A DNA stretch of 22,727 bases from the NCBI GenBank assembly GCA_005223375.1, contig RXOD01004412.1, forward strand, positions 1-22,727, given 5' to 3'. The translations under genes were made by a program, and so were the position numbers. This DNA comes from Amoebophrya sp. AT5.2. Taxonomy: Eukaryota; Sar; Dinophyceae; Syndiniales; Amoebophryaceae. Position 1 is the first letter of the stretch, and each line of letters begins with the position of its first letter. The notes under the pieces were generated by a model. It saw nothing but the letters and a program-made list of their open reading frames with translations. It searched no databases and was not told where the DNA came from. Positions 1 to 9,091 of this stretch are shown here, in pieces.

Positions 1-116
1 TTTCAAAGTGACGGCCACGAGACGCCAAGGATTTGTCTGCTTCGTCTTGTAAGTATTTTGTCTCATATTTCGTCTCGTATTCTGTCTCGGCAGTCGGCCA
101 ATCATCTACCTCGCAG

Positions 117-1755
117 AAATGCCGCCAAAAACGGGTTTTTCACCCCTCTAACAGCAGCTCGTCCTCCGCGGGCGGCAGTAGCGCGGCGGCGGCCGCACAT
201 CAAAACCACGGAACGGCCCCCGGATCCACGTCTGCCCCAGGAGGACACGCGCCCGTGACCACGGCGGTGGCGGAGCTTTTTGCGGAGGCGCGGTGTTCGG
301 GGGGGTTGTCCTCGGGACCACGTAGCAGGGGTGCTGGAAAAAGCGCCACGGCTGGAGTGCGGGGAGGAGGAACTTTTGCACCCTTGAACCAAGTGGACGT
401 AGATCTGTTGTTCCTACAGGCGATAAACTACGAAAGAAAGAAGACGAGGTCGTCAAGCCAACAACATCGGCACCTGCTGAATGGCGATTCGTTCAAACGC
501 GCCCTCTTCGACATAGCGCTGCGGGTGGGAGCAAAGCTAGGCCTCGGCGTGGGCACGGGCAGCGGAGGGCAAGAGGAAATCGCAGGTACGAATATTAGTA
601 TTTGCTTAACAAGAAGTTCTCGAAGTACTAGTACTGAACAGAATCAGTATATGGAAAACGATAGCATGCTTCTTTTTTCGTATACATGATGCTCTTCGAT
701 ATTGATGTCTCTCGTACCTCAGAGTTTCGCTTTACATCATCAACAGACGCGGTGTCTTTTTTCTGCGCGAAGATTCTGCGTCCGCTGTCGGAGGGGCTGC
801 TTTCCTCCACCTCGAACAAGTACGGCAACGCCGCCAACCTGGTTGCGGGCTCGATCGACGTCTCGCAGTTCGCCGTGGAGATGGGCAAGAAGTCCATGGT
901 GGACTTGTTTCACTCGCCGAACGTGGCCGAAGGGATCAACAAGGTGTTCACCTACTACGCGGACCAAAACATCGGCTCCGGCGGGGTGGGCTCCAGGTTC
1001 GGGGCCGGAGCAAGGCGCCGCGAAAACCTGGCGGCCATGCGGTGGAACCTGCACGGGTTTCTCAGGTACAGTTGGTTTAATAAACGATTTGCTTTTAGAT
1101 TTGTCCCTTTAACCTGCGCTCAGCGACTCCGTGATCTCTCAGGTTTTGCCAGGACTTCGAGATCACGGAGGAGCTGGCCCACTTGCCGCTGCAGCGGATT
1201 TTCCAGGATTGCGCGCACGTGGAGCAGGTGGAGCAAAAGTCTTCCGGAGTAGAACCGGCCGCAAGTGGAACTACCGCGAACCCGGGTCTGTCGAAGTTGG
1301 GTTTTCAGCTGGCGCTGGTGCTTGTGGCCGTGAAATTGAGCCCGTCACAGATGGCAGGCGGGGGCCAAAGCAGCTCACCCGCACCGCTCACGGAACAGGT
1401 CGTCGCGCTCCTCCACAAACTGAACCACAGTCTGGGGATGAAGGTGCGCTCATCTATACTTTCACGCCATAGTACGCTAAGGTGATTGATGCGAGCCTGA
1501 CTTGAGCGATGTTTTTCTACGATCGAACAACCAAATCCTAATTCAAACCTCCTTTTACTCTACCCATGGCACCGATTGGCACAGGACCGGCCGTCGGCCT
1601 CCTTGCGGAAGGCAGCGCTGTTTCCAAATTTGCCTGCGGTTACGCGGACGGACTTAGCTGCGGGCATTTCGCCTTCCTGGGCTGCGACGGCACAGGAGTT
1701 GCGCGCGGCCGACCCGCAGATATCGGAAAGATTCTTCCGCACCCTGCGATCCTGA
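117..1755 (+). CDS. Hypothetical protein, 5' partial, four visible exons
   Basis: I do not recognise this protein. Proposed exons are 117-585, 723-1065, 1143-1443 and 1585-1755 (TGA), joined by GT-AG introns in phases 1, 2 and 0; all joins keep frame and give about 427 visible residues. The first exon has no in-frame ATG and opens after a stop at 9-11, so the start must lie upstream; 117 follows a TCGCAG acceptor, but CGGCAG at 88-93 is an alternative. The N-terminal 110 residues are Ser/Ala/Gly-rich and look disordered. After that the chain looks helical and folded, with motifs such as DVDLLFLQAINYE, FAVEMGKKSMVDLF and, across the second junction, GFLRFCQDFEI followed by LPLQRIFQDC. A short hydrophobic stretch LGFQLALVLVAVKL is too brief and charged to call a membrane segment. 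The 3' end reads ELRAADPQISERFFRTLRS-stop. Exon limits are well supported by frame continuity; function is unknown. Confidence 0.7.
586..722 (+). other. Intron 1 of the first gene, with terminal inverted repeat
   Basis: This 137-base GT-AG intron (GTACGA...CTCAG) has an 8-base perfect inverted repeat at its extreme ends: AGGTACGA at 585-592 and TCGTACCT at 712-719. It also holds a 12-base perfect palindrome, AGTACTAGTACT, near 625-636. Removing it restores the frame (phase 1, codon GAG at the joint). Confidence 0.7.
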
Positions 1756-2819
1756 AGGCGAAGTGAAATCCAACCACGGGATGCATTGAATTTTATCACT
1801 AAAAAATGTTGCCGATCATGCCGTTGCCGGTTTACTACAAAATTAGCGAATGCCTACCCCTAGCGAAAAATTTGAATATTCGGGTTTAGGTCGCCCCTAC
1901 CGATTTCGTCCCGCGTACCTCCGCCCTTTTTTTTTAGTAGCTCGACGCCCTCTCCCAAAGCGGAGAAGGAACGTCGTGCGAAAAATGACGATCGCAAACA
2001 TCTCGAAGTCGCTTCGGCTCCGACCTCAACCATCGAGGCGAAGTCTTCTTGATATGCCCCACCTTAGCAAAAGCATAAGCAACCTCTTTTCTTCTTCTAC
2101 CACTACTTCCTCATTCTGAAGATTGTCATTGTCACTCCGTGCTCGTGCTGGATAATCCAAAATTTAAACCACAAGTCTGTCACAAGAAGCAGCGTTTTTC
2201 TACATCATTCAACAATAGGGAACATCCTACGACTTCTACTACGGACTCAGCTGATAGATACGAAGTACATCACAAGCCACAAAAAACTACATCTTCATCT
2301 ACATCTCGCATCATTTGAAAATGCCTACAGCCGTCCACCCAACTTAAACTTTGTTGGACGACGAGAATGACAAACGTACGAAATTCCACATCGACCTGCC
2401 CACGGCCTCGACCACGACCGCCGCATAAGAATGACCCGATGTTTTCCATCAAGCAAAAACGAGAATAGCTATATTAGTTTTATGGTTTTATGGTGATAAT
2501 ATGGTGAAAAAATTCTCGATCAATATGGAAAGACTTCTGCGTGGGGGCAAGAGAACGCACGTCGAAAAAACCCAGTGTTCATGAGCTAACAGGCTGTTGA
2601 GGAGCGATGAAGGTGTTGCGTGGGAGTGCTGGGAGAGGCATCAAGTGTGGTTTATTAAACAAGAAGCTACCTGTCGGAGCAGCAGCAGTTAGAGTGCAGC
2701 TAACAGACTGTTGCTAGTATGCCCAAGCGGTGAAAAGATGAGGGTACTTCTACTTCCAATATCCTATCCGAGATTGTTGGAGGTACCTGCAGTGATTCGT
2801 CCAAGTAGCTCAATCGAAG
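1756..2819 (+). other. Spacer between the first gene and the kinase gene
   Basis: No gene is supported here. An ATG-started frame at 1850-2119 (89 codons, basic and Ser-rich, SKSISNLFSSSTTTSSF end) has no recognisable domain and is probably chance. The stretch 2080-2320 is rich in CTACTTC/ACTACATC-type simple sequence. Two near-identical 15-base words with internal dyad symmetry lie at 2585-2599 and 2699-2713 and may belong to the kinase promoter or 5' UTR. No TATA box or obvious poly(A) signal is visible. Confidence 0.4.
2585..2713 (+). repeat. Pair of 15-base dyad words upstream of the kinase gene
   Basis: GCTAACAGGCTGTTG at 2585-2599 recurs as GCTAACAGACTGTTG at 2699-2713 (14 of 15 bases identical, 114 bases apart). 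Each copy contains the imperfect palindrome AACAG-N-CTGTT. They lie 107-235 bases before the kinase ATG, so they could be a binding site for a dimeric regulator, but this is inference from symmetry and position only. Confidence 0.35.
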
Positions 2820-5766
2820 ATGGGCTGTGGTACTTCGCAGGCGGCGGCCTCTTCGCCGTCTTCCGGCGGCAAAGCGAGCTCCCCCGGAGCAGGAGGTGGC
2901 GAGTCCCCTGGCAGCGGCAGCGCGAAGTCCTACCGTCGCAAGGTCACGGCCAGCGCGCCGGAGGCCGGCGGCCTAGGTGGGAACTTGTCCAGTGCTTCGT
3001 CCCCCGGATCCCCCCAGAGCATAAACTCCCCCGGAACAACCCTCTCCTACAATAAATCCCGCACCCAGGAGCTGCAGGAGGGCCGCAGCCGCAGTTCACA
3101 CATGTTGCAGCAGGCAGCATCGATGCCGGGGGGAACGACTTCCTCTGGCGCGACGCCCTCGACGCAAGCCTCGTCCACAACAGGAGCCGGCATCGGAGGA
3201 GGAGGGGCTGTACCTGGACCGCACAGCACTATGACTACGAGACGCGGCATGACGATATTGACCGGCCTGCCTTCTTCCAGCAATGTTGGTCCGCAACACC
3301 AGCCGCCACCACCACCGATCACTCCGCCGAATGCCGGCCTGCCCATGCTGCACCAGCACCAGAAGCAAGCTCGGGTCGCTGCTGCCGAGAAACAGATTCA
3401 CTTCGTTTCCCCCCCGGCCAGTCCACAGGGTGGGGCTTTCCGCCGCATGAATTCGAACGGCAGCGTAGGGCAGAAAGAGAACGGCAATGGATCAAATACT
3501 GCTACTTTTGATGAAGAGCAGAACGATAGTTCCTTCGCGCGGTTTCAGCAGTACCTGGAACCGTTGAACGAGTTTAGCGAAGAAGAAGACGACGGTCTTT
3601 CGTCACCAACGTACTACAATACGTATCTGAACACGCACGCGAGCGCGACTGTTGGGCCGCCGCTGACGCCGAGCGCCAGCAACTACCCGTCGCTGAATCG
3701 GGATTCGGCGGCCACGTCTTTGTACGGGTCGGCTGGAAGGAGCGGTGGAAGCACGAAAGGCGAACTGATCTCGCCGAAGCACAGGATAATCCGTGGAGAC
3801 CGGGGGGAACTCCTACAGCAAGACAGTCACGTAGGCGGGGGAAGCACTACACCAAGCGCGTCCGCGTTTCAAGCGTCGATGCGGCCGGACGCGAGTCCCA
3901 GTGCCGCGGCTATGGTGTATGGGAGCGTGTCGAATCTGACACCGCGCGCGCCGATTCCGCCAACGCCCGGCAGTGGCGATCAACAGTATGACAGGGCCGC
4001 AATCAACATGCCAATGTCAAACCTGTCTCGCTCGCCAAGAACCCCCGCGACTTCGTCAACTAATCCAAACCCTCAGCTCGGGAGCGGAGGTGAAGCTCTC
4101 GGCACATCTTCATCAGCCACAGCTGCCAGCAACTTGTTCTGCTACAAGCTGAGCAACACTCTTGCGGGAACCGTGCGTGGGGGGCGACACATCAATGCTG
4201 CGTCTACTTCAAGTACAACTTCCGGCGAGATAAACGTAAACCCTAACATCAATACCCAGCGGCGCGCGCGCGTGCGGCGGCCGATCCCCGACGCAGTGCC
4301 GGTTAAGCTCGGCAGGCTCCTCGGCCAGGGCAGCCACGGCGCCGTGTATGAGGGGCGTCGCGAGGACACGGGGCAGCTGATCGCGGTGAAAATCACCCCT
4401 GTGTCGGACACGGAGGCCATGCTCGCGATGAAGAAGGAGGTGCGCCTACTGCAGAAACTGAACCACGCAAACTGCATCAATTTTTTAGGCAGCCGCGTCA
4501 CGGGAAGCGCTACTGAGATCCACACGTTCCTCGAGCTTGTCCACGGCGGGACGGTCTCGGAGATGGTGGCGACCTTCGGCCGGGTGGAGGACCCGCAATT
4601 CCTAAAGTCGCTCACGAACCAGGTTCTCCAGGGACTGCAGTACTTGCCTAAGGACCGAGACCAACTGGTAAGAGTAGAGAAAGAGTGGCTGGTGCGCGAA
4701 TGCGCTCTGGTGAGCCGGTCGGTTTCAGAAATGCCCCATTCATTGTGGTGGGGAGTACGGGGTGGCGTCCTGGCTTCGGCTTCCGAACATAGCACGGCGT
4801 CGGCAGATGCGCCATTGTGAGGGAAAAAGAAGCGGGAAGGTGTCTAGGATGGTGATCTATTGCCAGCTACTGCAGAGGTGCCAGGGCTGCCGAACGCGGA
4901 AGATCGCCGCCTTTCTATTTCCTCCTACTGCTGCTGCTGTAGGCCTCTTCCCAGGACACACAAAAGGGACCCCGAGAATTTTTATCTTCCGGCCTCATTT
5001 TTAATTTACTCGTCAGTCACCACAACAAGTTTAAAGTCAGTTTGTTAGGTTACGCTTACCAGCCGGTCTCTGCATACTGCACAAAAAGGGGGTCGTGCAT
5101 CGGGACCTGAAGGGCAGCAATGTCCTCCTGACAGTCGCGGGCGAGGCGGTGTTGACGGATATGGGGACGGCGTTTATCGCGAACAAGGGCGTGGCGGGGG
5201 GCGGTGCTGGCAATCCCAATCACATGCTGAACGCGACTCTGAATTTGTTCGGGGAAAACTCCTACAGCAATTCCGGCACCACGGCGGGCGGAGGGGGCCT
5301 GGCGGCTAACCCCAACGCCAACAGGCTCGACCAGACGTTGCTCGACCAGACTAAGGTGCTCGGTCAGTCCGCGACGATCATGATGCAGACGATGGTGGGC
5401 TCGCTGCCATGGCTCGCGCCGGAGGTTTTGACCGCCCAGCAGACCGGCGGCTACAAGAAGTCGGCGGACATATGGAGTTTGGGCGGCTTGCTCATCGAGA
5501 TTGCGAGCGGGAAGCCGCCGTGGGCGGAGAAGAAGTTCGACAACCCGATCGCCCTGATGATGGTACTCTCGATGGGGGACCTGACCCCGATGCTGCCGGA
5601 AGACAACGGAGGCCTCGGGCAAACGGGCAAGGAGTTCATCCGGGCCTGTTTGACCCGGGACGCGGGGAAGCGCCCGAGCGCGAGCGAACTGCTCGAGGAC
5701 ATCTGGTTCGCAGACCTAGATCTGCGCGACGTACTGGTCGTGAGCAGAGAAGAGGTGGGGCTGTAG
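2820..5766 (+). CDS. N-terminally acylated MAP3K-like protein kinase, two exons
   Basis: A Ser/Thr kinase of the STE/MAP3K type. Exons are 2820-4644 and 5078-5766 (TAG), about 837 residues. The start MGCGTS has Gly2 and Cys3, typical of N-myristoylation plus palmitoylation, so membrane attachment is expected. Residues 5-490 are Ser/Gly/Pro-rich and presumably disordered. The catalytic domain begins near 493: glycine loop GQGSHGAVYEG (G502), ATP-site Lys524 in LIAVKI, helix-C Glu540, HRDLKGSN at 616-623 (Asp618), DMG in place of DFG at 636-638, APE at 722-724, DIWSLGG at 739, and a C-terminal CLTRDAGKRPSASELL typical of MAP3Ks. The DMG-to-APE segment is about 88 residues, some 55 longer than usual, with an Asn/Gly-rich insert. 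The exon joint is placed to restore QYLHKKGVVHRD; canonical splice sites would instead insert residues there. The kinase call is very secure, the exact subfamily and joint less so. Confidence 0.9.
4645..5077 (+). mobile_element. Introner-like intron with terminal inverted repeats inside the kinase domain
   Basis: The kinase frame breaks after QGLQYL and resumes at LHKKGVVHRD. Just inside these borders are inverted repeats: 4657-4676 (GAGACC..CTGGTAAG.GTA) and 5051-5070 (TAC.CTTACCAG..GGTCTC), 17 of 20 positions complementary. The borders giving the exact kinase spacing begin TGCC and end ATAC, not GT-AG. Short direct similarity flanks the element (TACTTGC before, TACTGC at the end). Canonical alternatives exist, for example GT at 4668 with AG at 5039-5040 or GT at 4640 with AG at 5047-5048, but they add roughly 8 to 24 residues before HRDLK. 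Intronic elements with terminal inverted repeats and non-canonical borders are known in Amoebophrya; assignment to that class is inference. Confidence 0.65.
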
Positions 5767-6520
5767 TCGCACTATTGAGTTTACCATCTATCGACACTAT
5801 TTCTGCTGTAGCTGATTACTTTATTTAATTTTAAACGGTTTTGCTTGCGCCATCAGCTTCTTCCAAAAACGCCCATAGTCATATGGCGAGGCAGTGAAGC
5901 CGCGCCAACATTTGCCCCTGACGAGGGTGATCTTCTTTTCTTTGGCTGCGCCGCCAGCGCCACCATTCGTGGCCGTGACGGACCCCCTCCTAGCAGACTA
6001 AGGCTTGCACTTGCACGAGCACGCGCTTGTCCTTGTGCTAGTAGGTGCAAACATTCCTCGGAATCGGGAAGCGGCTCCGGTTTCTTGGCGAATCGTGGAC
6101 CAAAGCCCCGACGCCAGCTCCTAATTGTTGACCACTGGTTTTGATTGCTCGCTGCACTCTCTGCTCGGTTCGGAGGTAGTCCTTCAGATCACTCAAAGTA
6201 TATCTTCATGTCAAATGCAAATCAGATCACTCATCACCGAGTCAGAGACGATGCCATTTGATAGCTCGATCCCGCGAGCGCGATCCGAGAATTCCATAGT
6301 GGTACGGAAAAAGAGCCACGAGTTGTGAATCGGAATATACCACGCTCATGCTCATCAAGCGTTTGGAACAGAAGATGAAACTCAAACTTCAGCTGCAGCA
6401 GTTCGGCTCGTGCCTACGCCGTACGTCGCTCTTGTCGTGGAAGCACGACGAAAAAAACGCCTTATGGTTTAAATCTGAAGAAGCATCATCAGTATCTATC
6501 GCTTGCCCACCGACTTCAAC
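5767..6520 (+). other. Spacer between the kinase and monooxygenase genes
   Basis: No gene is supported. Short open frames (for example 5845-6144 and 6348-6520) lack domains and compositional support. The final 200 bases before the next ATG presumably contain its promoter and 5' UTR; no TATA-like element or other recognised site is apparent. Confidence 0.4.
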
Positions 6521-8302
6521 ATGTCGGAGGTATCTCACGTCCCACATCAAGATGCGCAGCCGGAGTCTCTCGAGTGCGACTACCTCGTCGTGGGGGCGGG
6601 CGCGACCGGCCTCGCGTTTGCGGACACGCTGCTACACCATTCCCGCGGCTCAACATCTCCGTCTCCTCCTCCGCCGCGCGTCCTTATCGTGGACAAGCAC
6701 GAAAAGCCTGGCGGTCACTGGAACGACAGCTACGGGTTTGTGCGTCTCCACCAGCCCTCCGCTATGTACGGCGTTGAAAGCGAACCCTTGGAGCCCACCC
6801 AAGAGGACCATGAGCATCGCGCCACCCGCGAGGAGATTCTCGCTTACTACGGGAGGGTCGTGGAAAAACTGACCAGGAGCTTCGGGCTGCGGTTCATCGG
6901 CGGAGCCAACTACGACTTCCAAACGAACACTATTTTTTCAACAGCAGATGGAAAGCAAATCAGCCTTCGAGTGCAGCGGAAGGTCGTGGACGCGCGGTGG
7001 CTGCAGCCGGATCTGCCAGTGTCCGTGCCGCCGAAGTTCGCGTTTGACCCGAAACTGGTGCATCTCGTCACCCCGAACGACTTGGTGGAGGTGCTTCCCA
7101 CGGAATCTTCAGCTGCCGGGGAAGGCCTCCTTCGGGACCGCGAGGAGCGAGAGGAGCGGACGGAATCAGAGAAAAAACACGTTTTTGAAGCTGGTGATGG
7201 TGAAGACGACAAGCAAAACAGTAAGTTCGTGATTGTCGGCGCGGGCAAGACGGGCATGGATGCGGTTGTCTACCTGCAGACGGTGAAGCAGGTCGCTCCC
7301 GAGGACATCCTCTGGATCGTGCCGACCGAAATGTGGATTACGGCCCGAGAGAACATCTGCAGCTGCATGGAGTTTTTGGCTACGTGTGTGGAAATTGCGA
7401 GGGCGAATGGCGCGGCCGCGGTGGGCGCGGATTTCCTGCAGAGGGGTTTTGTGGAGCTGGAAAAGCAGGGCAAGTTCTACCGACTGCTGGAGGATCCTGA
7501 AAAGGGCCACGGTGAAGATGGTCGCGATGAGGACGAGCAGGTGAAAGACAGGAGCCTTCTTGAGGTCGTAGTTGATCATACGCGCCTCCCCGCCAAGTTC
7601 AAGGACGCCACCCTGTGCAAGCGCGAGCTGGAGATTCTGCGGCGCGTGCCGCAAGTGTTCCGCGGGGGGCGGTTGCGGGAAATTTCCTGGAATCCGGGCA
7701 GCAAAAAACACCAGCTCAACTTCGCGGACGGCTCTGTGAGAGCCTTGCCGTGGCAGCACGAGAACGACCTTTCCGCGAAAAGTGTGACGTTCGTCCACTG
7801 CAGCGCGGGGGCCTTCAACTACACAAGAGTGCAGCAGGAGTCGGGGACCTGCTACGCCGTGGCAAGTACTAGTCCGCCCGTTTTCTCCGGCAACCGCATC
7901 GTGATTCAGGACGTGTACGGCACGCCTGGTTTCTGTTTCGTCGGCAGCGTCATCGGCAAGATCGAGACTCTCTGCTCTCTTTCCGACGAGGAGAAGAACA
8001 GGATGTGCCGTGTCCCGCAAATGGAAATTAACAGCAACCGCAAAGAAGCTGCCACGACGACACCCAGCGACGACGGAGGGGGAGTCGGTGCGTTGGGGAA
8101 GGAGCACGGGCTGGTGCAGAGGCTGTGTAACCTCCGGGACTGGTACGAAACGGCCGGGCTCGGACCCTGGCTGCATGGAGACGGGCCCTTGACCCGACCG
8201 CATCGGCTCTTCAACCTGAACCATTTGGCGGAGCCCCAAGCAAAACGACTCGTGAACGAAACGCACTCCTGGATCGCAGAGCAGGGACTCCTGGCAGAAT
8301 GA
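6521..8302 (+). CDS. Flavin-dependent monooxygenase-like FAD/NAD(P) oxidoreductase
   Basis: A 593-residue single-exon protein starting at ATG 6521 (MSEVSH); the frame is open slightly further upstream, but only with a TTG. It has the two-dinucleotide-domain layout of class B flavoprotein/FMO-like monooxygenases, which use FAD and NAD(P)H to oxygenate small molecules. The FAD-binding GAGATG lies at 25-30 after the hydrophobic strand YLVV, followed by a strand ending in DKHEKPGGHW (about 57-66) and SYGFVRLHQPSAMYG. A second Rossmann motif, FVIVGAGKTGMDAV with GAGKTG at 240-245, should bind NAD(P)H. The C-terminal part keeps GTPGFCFVGSVIGKIE. A charged low-complexity insert (about 200-236) precedes the second motif. 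No signal peptide or membrane segment is evident, so a cytosolic enzyme is likely. The substrate cannot be told. The lack of introns among intron-bearing neighbours is compatible with acquisition from bacteria but does not prove it. Confidence 0.85.
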   Translation: MSEVSHVPHQDAQPESLECDYLVVGAGATGLAFADTLLHHSRGSTSPSPPPPRVLIVDKHEKPGGHWNDSYGFVRLHQPSAMYGVESEPLEPTQEDHEHRATREEILAYYGRVVEKLTRSFGLRFIGGANYDFQTNTIFSTADGKQISLRVQRKVVDARWLQPDLPVSVPPKFAFDPKLVHLVTPNDLVEVLPTESSAAGEGLLRDREEREERTESEKKHVFEAGDGEDDKQNSKFVIVGAGKTGMDAVVYLQTVKQVAPEDILWIVPTEMWITARENICSCMEFLATCVEIARANGAAAVGADFLQRGFVELEKQGKFYRLLEDPEKGHGEDGRDEDEQVKDRSLLEVVVDHTRLPAKFKDATLCKRELEILRRVPQVFRGGRLREISWNPGSKKHQLNFADGSVRALPWQHENDLSAKSVTFVHCSAGAFNYTRVQQESGTCYAVASTSPPVFSGNRIVIQDVYGTPGFCFVGSVIGKIETLCSLSDEEKNRMCRVPQMEINSNRKEAATTTPSDDGGGVGALGKEHGLVQRLCNLRDWYETAGLGPWLHGDGPLTRPHRLFNLNHLAEPQAKRLVNETHSWIAEQGLLAE

Positions 8303-9091
8303 TCTAGCGCTACTCGTCGACGTCGTCGACTGTCGACGACGTCGACGAGTTTATTTTACAGCCGGAACCAAAAAAGTAGCAGGGCTGGGTTCTTGCAGCT
8401 GAAGACCACTCGTTCGGAATTGGAACTTTTACTCTTGTTTCAGCCCGATGAACTTCGGAAAAGACACCAGTACTTATGCATGGATAAAGAATGCCTCAAA
8501 AAGTTGTTCTACCTGATTCATTTTACAGCGCTCGCTGGTTAGTAGTTTTAAAATGTAGGTCTACTTTTCCATTTTCGCTTGTCGCGCCAGCACCATGTAC
8601 ACGTCTGTAGCACTCCGGCACTTGTGCAGCTGTTGCCAAAAGACCTTACCTTGTGCTGGAGCCGCGCCAAGGCCAACACCTGGTGCTCCTGACGAGGACG
8701 GCTTTGTTCCGTCTCAAATCGGATCACCGAGTGCCAACGAACAAAACGAAAGATCATCCGTTCAAATTACGGTGCCATGCGATCCCACTCCCACGATCCG
8801 AAATTTCTGTGAGTTCTTGTAGCACGGAACGAGAATCGCTCACCCGCCGTCGGACATCCTCGTCGTGGTCCTCCACATTTTTTATTGCAATCAGTACCAC
8901 TGGCGCAACAGCAGCACTACGTCAAGTGAACAATCGAAAATTCAGCATCTTCAGCTCACCGGAGATCTTGAACCACGAGGAAAACAACTAGAAAAAAACA
9001 ACGAAACTACAACTACGTCTACATCTTCTTGTTTGTCTTTCTACTTCTACTTCTAGTCTACGTTTTCTAATATTAATTCAGAAGATTGATC
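8303..9091 (+). other. Spacer between the monooxygenase and EEP-family genes
   Basis: Holds the hairpin at 8312-8350 and a 79-codon open continuation of the monooxygenase frame (8303-8539, stop TAG 8540-8542). An ATG frame at 8595-8822 (75 codons, start MYTSVALRHLCSCCQ) has no recognisable domain and is not called. The last 100 bases are pyrimidine-rich simple sequence (CTACTTCTACTTCTAG near 9040-9057) ending with AATTCAG before the next ATG, which would suit a splice or trans-splice acceptor. Confidence 0.4.
8312..8350 (+). repeat. Perfect 19-bp inverted repeat just after the monooxygenase stop
   Basis: Left arm 8312-8330 and right arm 8332-8350 are exact reverse complements separated by one T. 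The arms are built from GTCGAC/GACGTC words (ACTCGTCGACGTCGTCGAC). In RNA the loop must open a base pair or two, leaving a stem of about 17 bp. The hairpin begins nine bases after the TGA stop (8300-8302). It could be a 3' UTR processing or stability element, or a readthrough-promoting structure. Confidence 0.85.

Noticed and set aside
1850..2119. Possible 89-residue gene
   Set aside because: It has an ATG, but the composition is simple-sequence-derived, there is no domain, and no neighbouring exon joins in frame.
7166..8266. Long minus-strand open frame of 366 codons opposite the monooxygenase
   Set aside because: It lies antisense to a gene with clear FAD and NAD(P) motifs, has no domain of its own and is explained by GC-rich codon use on the other strand.
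8595..8822. Possible 75-residue Cys-containing protein
   Set aside because: ATG-started but lacking any recognisable motif; overlapping frames in the same interval are equally open.
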